Assembly (NCBI RefSeq): GCF_018129965.1
Contig: NZ_JAFCKW010000015.1
Coordinates: 1-64,000, forward strand
DNA length: 64,000 nt
Origin: Bradyrhizobium diazoefficiens
GTDB taxonomy: Bacteria; Pseudomonadota; Alphaproteobacteria; Rhizobiales; Xanthobacteraceae
Reading direction: 5' to 3'
The notes beneath the pieces are model-generated. The model was not told the DNA's origin. It saw only the letters and a program-made list of their open reading frames with translations, and did not search any database. Both the position numbers and the translations under genes were made by a program. Shown in pieces: positions 57,613-64,000 of this stretch (its first letter is position 1; each line of letters starts with the position of its first letter).

Positions 57613-58977
57613 CTACACCCTCACCGGCCCCAGCTCCTCAAAATGCCTGCGCTTCTGGAGCCAGGTCAGCAGCACCAGGCTCGGGATCGCCACCAGCACG
57701 CAGATCACGAAGAACAGCGGCCAGCCAGTCGCCTTGGCGACATAGCCGGCCACTGACGATAGATAGGTGCGCCCGACCGCCGCGAGCGCGGTGAGCAGCG
57801 CGTATTGCGTTGCCGTATGCAGCGGGTTCTGGCACAGCGCGGAGAGGTAGGCGACGAAGATCACGGTGCCGACGGCGCTGGTGAAGTTTTCGCAGGTGAT
57901 GGCGAAGGCGAGTGCCCACTGGCTGGTGCCGACGAAGGCAAGCCAGGAAAAGGAAAGGTTTGCGAGGGCCTGCACCACGCCGCCGATCCACAGGCACGTC
58001 GCCAGCGGGTAACGCCGGGCAAGGAAGCCGCCGGCAAAGCCGCCGATCAGCGTCGCGGCGAGGCCGACGCCCTTCACGATCGCCGCATAGTCGTTGCGGG
58101 AGAAGCCGAGGTCGATCACGAAGGGCGCGGTCATGGTGCCGGAAAAGGCGTCGGTGAACTTGAACAGCACCACGAAGGCGAGCGCGGCAAGCGCGTCTTT
58201 CCGCGACAGAAACTCCGAGAAGGCGCCGATCGCGGCGTGCAGCACGCGCGTGAACGCAGGTTCGGCCTGCGTCGCCGCTTCCGCCCGCGCCGATTGCCCG
58301 GGCTCGGTGGCGGCCAGCGCGGTGACCGTGCCGATCAGCACCATCGCCGCCATCACCACATAGCCCCACATCCACGCCGACGAGCGCGGCATGCCGGTGC
58401 CCTCGAAGCCCGAGACGATGAAGAGAGCGCCGGCGGTCGAGACCAGCATGCCGATGCGGTAGGCTGCGACATAGGACGCCATGCCGGCGGCCTGCTCGCT
58501 CTCCGGCAGGCTCTCGACACGGAAGGCGTCGACCACGATGTCCTGCGTCGATGACATCGTCGCCACCAGCAGGGCGCCGAGCGCGACGTAGAACGGCGAG
58601 CGCGCGGGATCCGTGAGCGCCAGCAGCAGGATCGCGACGATCAGCAGGGCTTGCGAGAACACCAGCCAGCCGCGCCGCCGCCCGAATGCGCGGGTGAACA
58701 ATGGCACATGCAGCGCGTCCACCAGCGGCGCCCATAAAAATTTCAGCGTGTAGGGCGTGCCCACCAGCGCGAACAGCCCGATGGTCCCGAGATCGACCCC
58801 GGCCTCCCGCATCCACACCAGCAGCGTCGAGCCCGACAGCGCCAGCGGCAGCCCTGACGAGAAGCCGAGGAACAGCACGATCAGCACCCGCGGCTGCAGG
58901 TAAACGGCCAGGCTGTCGCGCCAGGAGGTGGGGGCCGCCTCGTGGCCAGCAGGTGAGGTCGCATCGGGTGCAGTCAT
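57613..58977 (-). CDS. AmpG-type muropeptide permease (MFS)
   Basis: A 454-residue major facilitator protein. The N-terminal helices carry the AmpG signature LFLGFSSGLPLALSGSTLLV, then WMREAGVDLGTIGLFALVGT and PYTLKFLWAPLVDALHVPLF. About twelve transmembrane helices follow. AmpG imports anhydromuropeptides for cell wall recycling and, in some bacteria, beta-lactamase induction. I cannot confirm the substrate for this protein, and other AmpG-like carriers exist. The gene is on its own on the minus strand, between repeats. Confidence 0.87.
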   Translation of the reverse strand: MTAPDATSPAGHEAAPTSWRDSLAVYLQPRVLIVLFLGFSSGLPLALSGSTLLVWMREAGVDLGTIGLFALVGTPYTLKFLWAPLVDALHVPLFTRAFGRRRGWLVFSQALLIVAILLLALTDPARSPFYVALGALLVATMSSTQDIVVDAFRVESLPESEQAAGMASYVAAYRIGMLVSTAGALFIVSGFEGTGMPRSSAWMWGYVVMAAMVLIGTVTALAATEPGQSARAEAATQAEPAFTRVLHAAIGAFSEFLSRKDALAALAFVVLFKFTDAFSGTMTAPFVIDLGFSRNDYAAIVKGVGLAATLIGGFAGGFLARRYPLATCLWIGGVVQALANLSFSWLAFVGTSQWALAFAITCENFTSAVGTVIFVAYLSALCQNPLHTATQYALLTALAAVGRTYLSSVAGYVAKATGWPLFFVICVLVAIPSLVLLTWLQKRRHFEELGPVRV

Positions 58978-59025
58978 ACGGAGGTGTTAGCAGATTCTGG
59001 GGGCGCTGCCTCGCTCAAGGACATC

Positions 59026-59110
59026 GTCATGCCCGGGGCTGTCCCGGGCATCCACGTTCTCCGTGCCGATGCAAAGGTCGTGGATGGCCGGGACAGGCCC
59101 GGCCATGACG
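59026..59110. repeat. REP-like palindrome, family A
   Basis: GTCATGCCCGGGGCTGTCCC with GGGCATCCACG on the left and GGATGGCCGGGACAGGCCCG with GCCATGACGG on the right. Confidence 0.85.
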
Positions 59111-59123
59111 GCGTACCCCCATC

Positions 59124-60332
59124 TCACTCCCCCGCCTGGAGCTTCCTTGGAAACAGCTCTGGCGCGCCGGTCGCCACCAGATGCGGGGTTTCGGGCGCGT
59201 CGGTCTTGCTGAAATCGAGCTCCTCGATTCGTCCCGCGCGCTTCTCGATCTTGTCGGCGGAGATCAGGATCTGGCGGACGTCCTCGTTGGCGTCGGTAAA
59301 ATGCTTCTGCAGCTTCGTCACCCGGTCGCGCAGGCGGCCGAGATCGTCGCCGAGCTTGATCACCTCGGTGCGGATCTGGTCGGCGGCGTCGCGCATGCGC
59401 GCGTCCTTCATGATCTGCTGCATCACCTGGATCGCCAGCATCAGCAGCGAGGGCGACACCAGCACGACGCGGGCGCGATAGGCCTTCTGGATGATGTCGT
59501 CGAAGCCGTCATGGATCTCGGCATAGACCGATTCCGACGGCACGAACATCAGCGCCATCTCCTGGGTCTCGCCGGTGACAAGATATTTTTCCGCGATGTC
59601 GTTGACATGCTTCATCACGTCGCCGCGCAGCCGCTGCGTGGCGATCCGCTTCTCCTCGTCGCTGCGGGCGTCGTGCAGCGCGGTCATCGCTTCCAGCGGG
59701 AATTTGGCGTCGATGCACAGCGGGCGCTGGTCGGGCAGGAACACCACGCAGTCCGGTCGCTTGCCGGTCGAGAGCGTGAACTGGAACTCGTAGGCGCCTT
59801 TTGGAAGACCGTCCTGGACGATCGCCTCCATCCGCGCCTGACCGAAGGCGCCGCGCGACTGCTTGTTGGCGAGCACGTCGCGCAGGGTCGTCACCTGCGT
59901 TGTGAGGTCGGTGAGGTTCTTGTGCGCGTTGTCGATGATGCCGAGCCGCTCGTGCAGCGCGCGCAGGCTCTCCATGGTGTTGCGGGTGGTGCTCTCCATG
60001 GACTGGCCGACGCGATGGGTCACCGAATCCAGCCGCTCGTTGACCGCGCGCGCCATGTCGGCCTGGCGGCCGGCCAGCGCCTGGGTCATGGCGTCGACCC
60101 GGCCCGAAGCTTCGCTCTGGGCGTGCAGCATCTGGCTGATCCGCTCCTCGAGCTCATCGGCCCGGATCGCATTCGCCATCGCGAGTTCCGCGCCGCGCCG
60201 TCCCGACCGTGCAATGACGAGAGCGATCGCGAGCAGCATCATGAGGACAAGGGCGCCGAAGCCGATCAGCACGTCGATCGTGCGGACCGGCCAGTCGCCA
60301 GCTACGAAAATGATCTCGTTCATGCCCGACAT
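59124..60332 (-). CDS. rmuC: DNA recombination protein RmuC
   Basis: RmuC limits DNA rearrangements between repeats; its PD-(D/E)XK-like nuclease domain is predicted. The 402-residue protein has an N-terminal membrane helix (LIGFGALVLMMLLAIALVIA, residues about 23-42), a coiled-coil stretch (about 55-150), and the RmuC domain with AYEFQFTLSTGKRPDCVVFL, PLCIDAKFPLEAMTAL and ALMFVPSESVYAEIHDGFDD. ATG 60332 and ATG 60323 are both possible starts. The SOS box at 60356-60370 lies 23 to 47 bases upstream, so DNA damage induction is likely. Confidence 0.93.
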   Translation of the reverse strand: MSGMNEIIFVAGDWPVRTIDVLIGFGALVLMMLLAIALVIARSGRRGAELAMANAIRADELEERISQMLHAQSEASGRVDAMTQALAGRQADMARAVNERLDSVTHRVGQSMESTTRNTMESLRALHERLGIIDNAHKNLTDLTTQVTTLRDVLANKQSRGAFGQARMEAIVQDGLPKGAYEFQFTLSTGKRPDCVVFLPDQRPLCIDAKFPLEAMTALHDARSDEEKRIATQRLRGDVMKHVNDIAEKYLVTGETQEMALMFVPSESVYAEIHDGFDDIIQKAYRARVVLVSPSLLMLAIQVMQQIMKDARMRDAADQIRTEVIKLGDDLGRLRDRVTKLQKHFTDANEDVRQILISADKIEKRAGRIEELDFSKTDAPETPHLVATGAPELFPRKLQAGE

Positions 60333-60355
60333 CTATCCGATTCGACTGGCTGCAC

Positions 60356-60370
60356 GAACGAATAGCGAAC
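60356..60370 (-). promoter_or_regulatory. SOS box (LexA site) upstream of rmuC, GTTC-N7-GTTC
   Basis: On the plus strand it reads GAACGAATAGCGAAC; on the rmuC strand it reads GTTCGCTATTCGTTC. The half-sites and 7-base spacing are those of the alphaproteobacterial LexA operator. It is 24 bases from the rmuC start at 60332. Confidence 0.75.
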
Positions 60371-60378
60371 ATTTCGAG

Positions 60379-60441
60379 TTAACGACCCGTTAAATTTCAT
60401 GGTTAACGAAACCTGAAGTTTTATGGTTAGCGGATCGTTAA
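60379..60441. promoter_or_regulatory. Three CtrA-like sites between rmuC and def
   Basis: TTAA-CGACCCG-TTAA at 60379-60393 fits the CtrA box exactly. TTAA-N7-TGAA at 60403-60417 and TTAG-N7-TTAA at 60427-60441 each miss one base. CtrA is the cell-cycle master regulator of Alphaproteobacteria. Either divergent gene, rmuC or def, could be the target. Confidence 0.55.
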
Positions 60442-60492
60442 CGGGTTCCGAGCCGCATTGACCGCATCCGGCGCGCGGCTTAAATCGCGGCC

Positions 60493-61017
60493 ATGGCCCT
60501 CAGAGAAATCATCATCCTGCCCGACAAGCAGTTGCGTCTGGTCTCCAAGCCGATCGAAAAGGTCACGCCCGAGATTCGCAAGCTTGCCGACGACATGTTC
60601 GAGACCATGTACGACGCGCCCGGCATCGGGCTCGCGGCGATCCAGATCGCGCAGCCGCTGCGGCTGATCACCATGGACCTCGCCAAGCGCGACGAGAATG
60701 GCGAGACCAAGCCGCTTCCGCGCGTCTTCATCAACCCGGAGGTCATCGCCTCGTCCGAGGAACTCTCGGTCTACGAGGAAGGCTGCCTGTCGATCCCCGA
60801 ATATTACGAGGAGGTCGAGCGGCCTGCAAAGGTGCGCGTGCGGTTCACCGATCTCGACGGCAAGGTGCACGAGGAGGACGCCGAAGGCCTCTATGCCACC
60901 TGCATCCAGCACGAGATCGACCATCTCAACGGCGTCCTGTTCGTCGACTATCTGTCGAAGCTCAAGCGCGACCGCGTCATCAAGAAGTTCGAGAAGGCCG
61001 CCAAGCGCGCGGAGTGA
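60493..61017 (+). CDS. def: Peptide deformylase
   Basis: The iron or zinc enzyme removes the N-formyl group from new proteins. The 174-residue protein has all three motifs: GIGLAAIQIAQP (residues about 44-55, the GxGLAAxQ box), VYEEGCLSIPEYYEEV (EGCLSxP), and IQHEIDHLNGVLFVDYL (HExDH). It heads the def-fmt-truA set on the + strand; fmt starts about 140 bases downstream, across a REP-like repeat. The gap upstream carries CtrA-like sites. Confidence 0.97.
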   Translation: MALREIIILPDKQLRLVSKPIEKVTPEIRKLADDMFETMYDAPGIGLAAIQIAQPLRLITMDLAKRDENGETKPLPRVFINPEVIASSEELSVYEEGCLSIPEYYEEVERPAKVRVRFTDLDGKVHEEDAEGLYATCIQHEIDHLNGVLFVDYLSKLKRDRVIKKFEKAAKRAE

Positions 61018-61040
61018 GCAGGGTTCGGCTCTCTAGAGTC

Positions 61041-61127
61041 GTCATGGCCGGGCTTGACCCGGCCATCCACGCCTTGCTTGCTTCGTTGCCAAGAACGTGG
61101 ATGCCCGGGACAAGCCCGGGCATGACG
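61041..61127. repeat. REP-like palindrome, family A
   Basis: GTCATGGCCGGGCTTGACCC with GGCCATCCACG on the left and GGATGCCCGGGACAAGCCCG with GGCATGACGG on the right. It lies between def and fmt. Confidence 0.85.
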
Positions 61128-61158
61128 GAGAACCAGAACTCTCACTGAATGTAGCCCC

Positions 61159-62094
61159 ATGCCCCTCCGCCTGATCTTCATGGGCACGCCCGATTTCTCC
61201 GTGCCGACGCTGCTCGAGCTGGTCTGGCATGGCCACGAGATCGTGGCTGTGTATACGCGCGCGCCGAAGCCGGGCGGGCGGCGCGGCCTGCAATTGCAGC
61301 CGACGCCGGTCGAGGAAGCTGCGCGAAAACTCGGCGTGCCCGTGCTGACGCCGAAGACGTTGAAGACGCCGGAGGCGCTCGACGAATTTCGCGCCTTCGA
61401 TGCCGATGCGGCCGTCGTCGTCGCATACGGCATGATCCTGCCGCAGGCCATCCTCGATGCACCGAAGCTCGGCTGCTACAATCTGCACGCCTCGCTGCTG
61501 CCGCGCTGGCGCGGTGCCGCGCCGATCAACCGCGCCATCATGGAAGGCGACGCCGAGAGCGGCGTGATGGTGATGAAGATGGATGTCGGCCTCGACACCG
61601 GCGACGTCGCCATGGCCGAACGCCTTGCCATCACCGACAGCATGACCGCGGCCGATCTGCACGATCGCCTCTCGCGCCTCGGCGCCGATCTGATGGTGCG
61701 GGCGATGGCCGCGCTCGATCGCGGCGGGCTCCAGCTCAAGAAGCAGAGCGAGGACGGCGTCACCTATGCGGCCAAGATCGACAAGGCCGAAGCGCGCATC
61801 GACTGGACCAGGCCGGCGCATGCCGTGCTGCGCCACATCCACGGCCTGTCGCCGTTTCCTGGCGCCTGGGCCGAGCTCGCGGGCGTCAGCGAGAATGCCC
61901 GCGTCAAAATCCTGCGTTGCGAGCTGGCGAAGGGCTCGGGCGCGCCCGGCGACGTGCTCGACGACCAGCTCACCATCGCCTGTGGCGAAGGCGCGATCCG
62001 CATCCTCGAGCTGCAGCGCGAGGGCAAGGCGCGTATGCAGGCCACGGACTTCCTGCGCGGGGTGCCGCTGAAGGCAGGCGCCAAACTCACCTGA
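61159..62094 (+). CDS. fmt: Methionyl-tRNA formyltransferase
   Basis: The enzyme formylates initiator Met-tRNA using 10-formyl-tetrahydrofolate. The 311-residue protein has the family opening LRLIFMGTPDFSVPTLLELV, the active-site region LGCYNLHASLLPRWRGAAPI with NRAI following, and the HxSLLP motif with its catalytic Asp and His region GDTDVA-like LDTGDVAMAERL. The C-terminal OB-like part ends at KLT. It pairs with def, which removes the formyl group later. The truA gene begins 119 bases downstream across a repeat. Confidence 0.97.
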   Translation: MPLRLIFMGTPDFSVPTLLELVWHGHEIVAVYTRAPKPGGRRGLQLQPTPVEEAARKLGVPVLTPKTLKTPEALDEFRAFDADAAVVVAYGMILPQAILDAPKLGCYNLHASLLPRWRGAAPINRAIMEGDAESGVMVMKMDVGLDTGDVAMAERLAITDSMTAADLHDRLSRLGADLMVRAMAALDRGGLQLKKQSEDGVTYAAKIDKAEARIDWTRPAHAVLRHIHGLSPFPGAWAELAGVSENARVKILRCELAKGSGAPGDVLDDQLTIACGEGAIRILELQREGKARMQATDFLRGVPLKAGAKLT

Positions 62095-62098
62095 CGCT

Positions 62099-62200
62099 GT
62101 CATACCCCGCGAAGGCGGGGTATCCAGGACACCGAGGGCTCTCGGCTGAAGAGAGATGTCTCGGAATGCTCAATCGCCCGCCTGCGCGGGCGATAACGAC
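62099..62200. repeat. Palindromic repeat, family C
   Basis: GTCATACCCCGCGAAGGCGG and GGGTATCCAGGACACC on the left, then ATGCTCAATCGCCCGCCTG and CGCGGGCGATAACGAC on the right. It lies between fmt and truA. Confidence 0.8.
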
Positions 62201-62213
62201 AAAACTGGAAACG

Positions 62214-62951
62214 ATGCCCCGCTACAAGCTCACCATCGAATATGACGGCGCTCCGTTCTTCGGCTGGCAGGTGCAGGAGACGCTGCCGTCGGTGCAGGGC
62301 GCGCTGGAGGCGGCGGTGAAGGCGATGACCGGCGCGGATCTGCGCGTGCACGGCGCCGGCCGCACCGATGCCGGCGTGCACGCGCGCGGCCAGGTCGCGC
62401 ATGTCGACATCGAGAAGCAGTTTCCGCCCGGCCGTTTTCGTGATGGTCTCAACGCCCATCTGCGCCCGCATCCGATCGCGGTGCTGGAGGCCGAGATCGT
62501 GCCCGATACGTTCGAGGCGCGCTTCTCGGCCGTGAAGCGCCACTACCGCTACCGCATCGTCAACACCCGCGCCAATCTCGCCCTCGACATCGGCCACGCC
62601 TGGCGCGTGCCGCGCAGGCTCGATGCCGATGCGATGCACGCGGCGGCACAGCGCCTGCTCGGCAAGCACGATTTCACGACGTTTCGCGATACCGAGTGCC
62701 AGGCCAAATCACCGGAGAAGACGCTCGACCAGCTCGACGTGCTGCGCGACGGCCGCGAGATCACTGTCATCACCTCTGCGCGCTCGTTCCTGCACAGCCA
62801 GGTGCGCTCGATGGTGGGATCGCTGGTGTGGGTCGGCGAGGGCCGCTGGACCGCCGACGATCTCTCCGCTGCACTCGCCGCCCGCAACCGCGCCGCCTGC
62901 GGCATCGTCGCGCCGCCGGACGGGCTGTATCTGATGCAGGTGGATTATTAG
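62214..62951 (+). CDS. truA: tRNA pseudouridine synthase A
   Basis: The enzyme makes pseudouridine at positions 38-40 of tRNA anticodon arms. The 245-residue protein has the opening YKLTIEYDGAPFFGWQVQ, the catalytic Asp in VHGAGRTDAGVHARGQVAH (residues about 45-63), and FSAVKRHYRYRIVNTR and ITSARSFLHSQVRSMVGSLV. The start is ATG 62214, chosen because it is followed by the family N terminus; the frame is open upstream. The stop TAG (62949-62951) is in the left end of the palindromic repeat. Confidence 0.97.
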   Translation: MPRYKLTIEYDGAPFFGWQVQETLPSVQGALEAAVKAMTGADLRVHGAGRTDAGVHARGQVAHVDIEKQFPPGRFRDGLNAHLRPHPIAVLEAEIVPDTFEARFSAVKRHYRYRIVNTRANLALDIGHAWRVPRRLDADAMHAAAQRLLGKHDFTTFRDTECQAKSPEKTLDQLDVLRDGREITVITSARSFLHSQVRSMVGSLVWVGEGRWTADDLSAALAARNRAACGIVAPPDGLYLMQVDY

Positions 62952-63055
62952 AGCGTTTTCGAGCGAAGTGGATACCGGTTCGCGTGAAGAAAACGCGTCA
63001 AAACAAGAATCTAGAGCTTCGGTTCTGATTCAATCAGAACCGAAAAAGCTCTAGA
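62949..63055. repeat. Composite palindromic repeat (TAGAGCGTTTTCGAGCG family), copy 3
   Basis: It has the full form seen at 6180-6281: GCGTTTTC/GAAAACGC outer pairing and a right hairpin CTTCGGTTCTGATT with AATCAGAACCGAA. It begins with the TAG of truA. An inserted AAA breaks the right hairpin. Confidence 0.9.
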
Positions 63056-63073
63056 GCCTGATGCCGCCTCCGC

Positions 63074-63107
63074 CGTCATGCCCGGGACAAGCCCGGGCAT
63101 GACGGCG
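63074..63107. repeat. Short REP-like palindrome, family A
   Basis: GTCATGCCCGGGACAAGCCC with GGGCATGACGG is a solitary palindrome between truA and dapE. Confidence 0.8.
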
Positions 63108-63132
63108 GAATGTTCGGCGAGGGAGAAGAGCC

Positions 63133-64000
63133 TCACCCAAAATACCGCGTCAAAATCCCCCGATACACCCGCGTCAGCGTCTCCAGATCCTTCACCGGCA
63201 CGCGCTCGTCGATTTGGTGCATGGTCTGGCCGACCAGGCCGAACTCGATCACCGGGCAATAGCTGGAGATGAAGCGTGCGTCCGACGTGCCGCCCGAGGT
63301 CGACAGCTCCGGCCTGCGGCCCGTCACTTCCTCGATCGCTGAAACCGCGAGATCGGTGAACGGGCCGGGCTTGGTCACGAACACGTTGGAGTTCGACGGC
63401 TCCCACACGATGCGGGCCTTGATGCGATTGCCGCAGGCTTTTGCCAGCCGCGCCTCGACCAGATCACGCAGGCTCGCCTGAGTGTGGTTGTCGTTGTAGC
63501 GGATGTTGAACCTGGCGCGGGCCTCGCCGGGGATGACGTTGAACGCCTTGTTGCCGACGTCGACCGAGACGAATTCGAGATTGGACGGCTGGAACTGCGC
63601 GCTGCCGTGGTCGAGCGGCTCGTCCGAGATTGCCACGATCAGCCGCGAGATGTCGGGCACCGGATTGGCCGCGCGGTGCGGATAGGCGACATGCCCCTGT
63701 ATGCCATCGACATAGAGCGTTCCGGATTGCGAGCCGCGGCGTCCGACCTTGATGGTGTCGCCGAGCGTCTCGACATTGGAGGGCTCGCCCAGCACGCAAT
63801 GGTCGAATTTCTCGCCGCGCTCGGCGGCCCATTTCAAGAGCTTGAGGGTGCCGTTGATGGAGACGTCTTCCTCGTCGCCGGTGATCAGGAACGAGATTGA
63901 TCCCGAGCCGGATTCCTGGCCGTCGCTGCGCGGCTTGCCGCCATGGGCAGCGAGATGCTCCAGCACCGCGGCGACCGAGCAGGCGATGCCGCCCTTCATG
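63133..64000 (-). CDS. dapE: Succinyl-diaminopimelate desuccinylase, partial (N terminus outside the window)
   Basis: The dinuclear metal hydrolase releases diaminopimelate and succinate in lysine and cell wall synthesis. The 288 visible residues begin at the metal-binding DMKGGIACSVAAVLEHLA-type segment (the Asp itself lies at or beyond the edge). They go on with SFLITGDEEDVSINGTLKLL (Glu metal ligands), NVIPGEARARFNIRYNDNHT and, near the end, GTSDARFISSYCPVIEFGLV and MHQIDERVPVKDLETLTRVY. About 90 N-terminal residues are missing because the gene runs off the right edge, so the true start is not visible. The truA gene converges on it. Confidence 0.93.
   Translation of the reverse strand, partial: MKGGIACSVAAVLEHLAAHGGKPRSDGQESGSGSISFLITGDEEDVSINGTLKLLKWAAERGEKFDHCVLGEPSNVETLGDTIKVGRRGSQSGTLYVDGIQGHVAYPHRAANPVPDISRLIVAISDEPLDHGSAQFQPSNLEFVSVDVGNKAFNVIPGEARARFNIRYNDNHTQASLRDLVEARLAKACGNRIKARIVWEPSNSNVFVTKPGPFTDLAVSAIEEVTGRRPELSTSGGTSDARFISSYCPVIEFGLVGQTMHQIDERVPVKDLETLTRVYRGILTRYFG

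Noticed and set aside
8363..63107. CRISPR array
   Set aside because: The repeated palindromes are dispersed singly between genes, with no regular spacing or unique spacers and no cas genes.

Overview
The window is a GC-rich, gene-dense chromosomal segment. It is most likely from Bradyrhizobium or a close relative (Alphaproteobacteria, Rhizobiales). The support is a class I (archaeal-type) lysyl-tRNA synthetase, the order SRP RNA-dnaX-ybaB-recR, the def-fmt-truA-dapE block, a DUF2865 protein, alphaproteobacterial LexA-type (GTTC-N7-GTTC) and CtrA-type (TTAA-N7-TTAA) sites, and dense REP-like palindromes in the gaps. The genus is an inference. I see no prophage, integrase, insertion sequence or CRISPR array. 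About 63 protein genes, one tRNA, one SRP RNA and one broken toxin gene are listed. No gap between genes exceeds about 300 bases, and the longer gaps are mostly filled by palindromic repeats.

Layout. 0-13 kb: an unrecognised protein, a MATE exporter, a Ser/Gly-rich repeat protein, a Met/Gly-rich exported protein, SRPBCC, VOC and AraC proteins, ogt, tRNA-Gly(CCC), an XRE-cupin/GNAT pair, an aldo-keto reductase/lactonase pair resembling L-fucose oxidation, RidA and a large flavoprotein. 13-21 kb: a ClpP-like exported protein, a SCO copper chaperone, a family 3 binding protein, lysS, an S24-type regulator that has lost its catalytic dyad, DUF952-pyrD and a DinF-type MATE protein. 21-31 kb: the four 'ligase-associated' DNA repair genes (ATP-dependent ligase, MBL exonuclease, Lhr-type helicase, PdeM). 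They are split into two divergent halves around a TPR-methyltransferase and an orphan ABC binding protein, and are followed by an unknown 143-residue gene behind an excellent SOS box. 31-46 kb: DUF2865, pyrE, GST, LysE, polA (with an apparently dead proofreading site), an acyltransferase, ugd, hrpB, a retropepsin-like protease, an MntA/HepT module with a nonsense codon in HepT, and phosphomannomutase. 46-54 kb: Lrp, a PfkB kinase, NudC, a HIT protein, and a tightly coupled operon of a polar amino acid ABC transporter with a short-chain dehydrogenase-like protein and an enolase-superfamily enzyme. 54-64 kb: SRP RNA, dnaX, ybaB, recR, an AmpG-type permease, rmuC (SOS box) divergent from def-fmt-truA across a gap holding three CtrA-like sites, and dapE running off the right edge.

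The main points for follow-up are: the candidate SOS gene at 30906-31337; the split repair cluster whose ligase carries an in-frame palindromic repeat; PolA without 3'-5' exonuclease ligands; the non-cleaving S24 regulator with a nearby dyad; the rmuC/def control region; and repeats that supply stop codons (three of three copies of one family) or start codons (pdeM, hrpB) to neighbouring genes.
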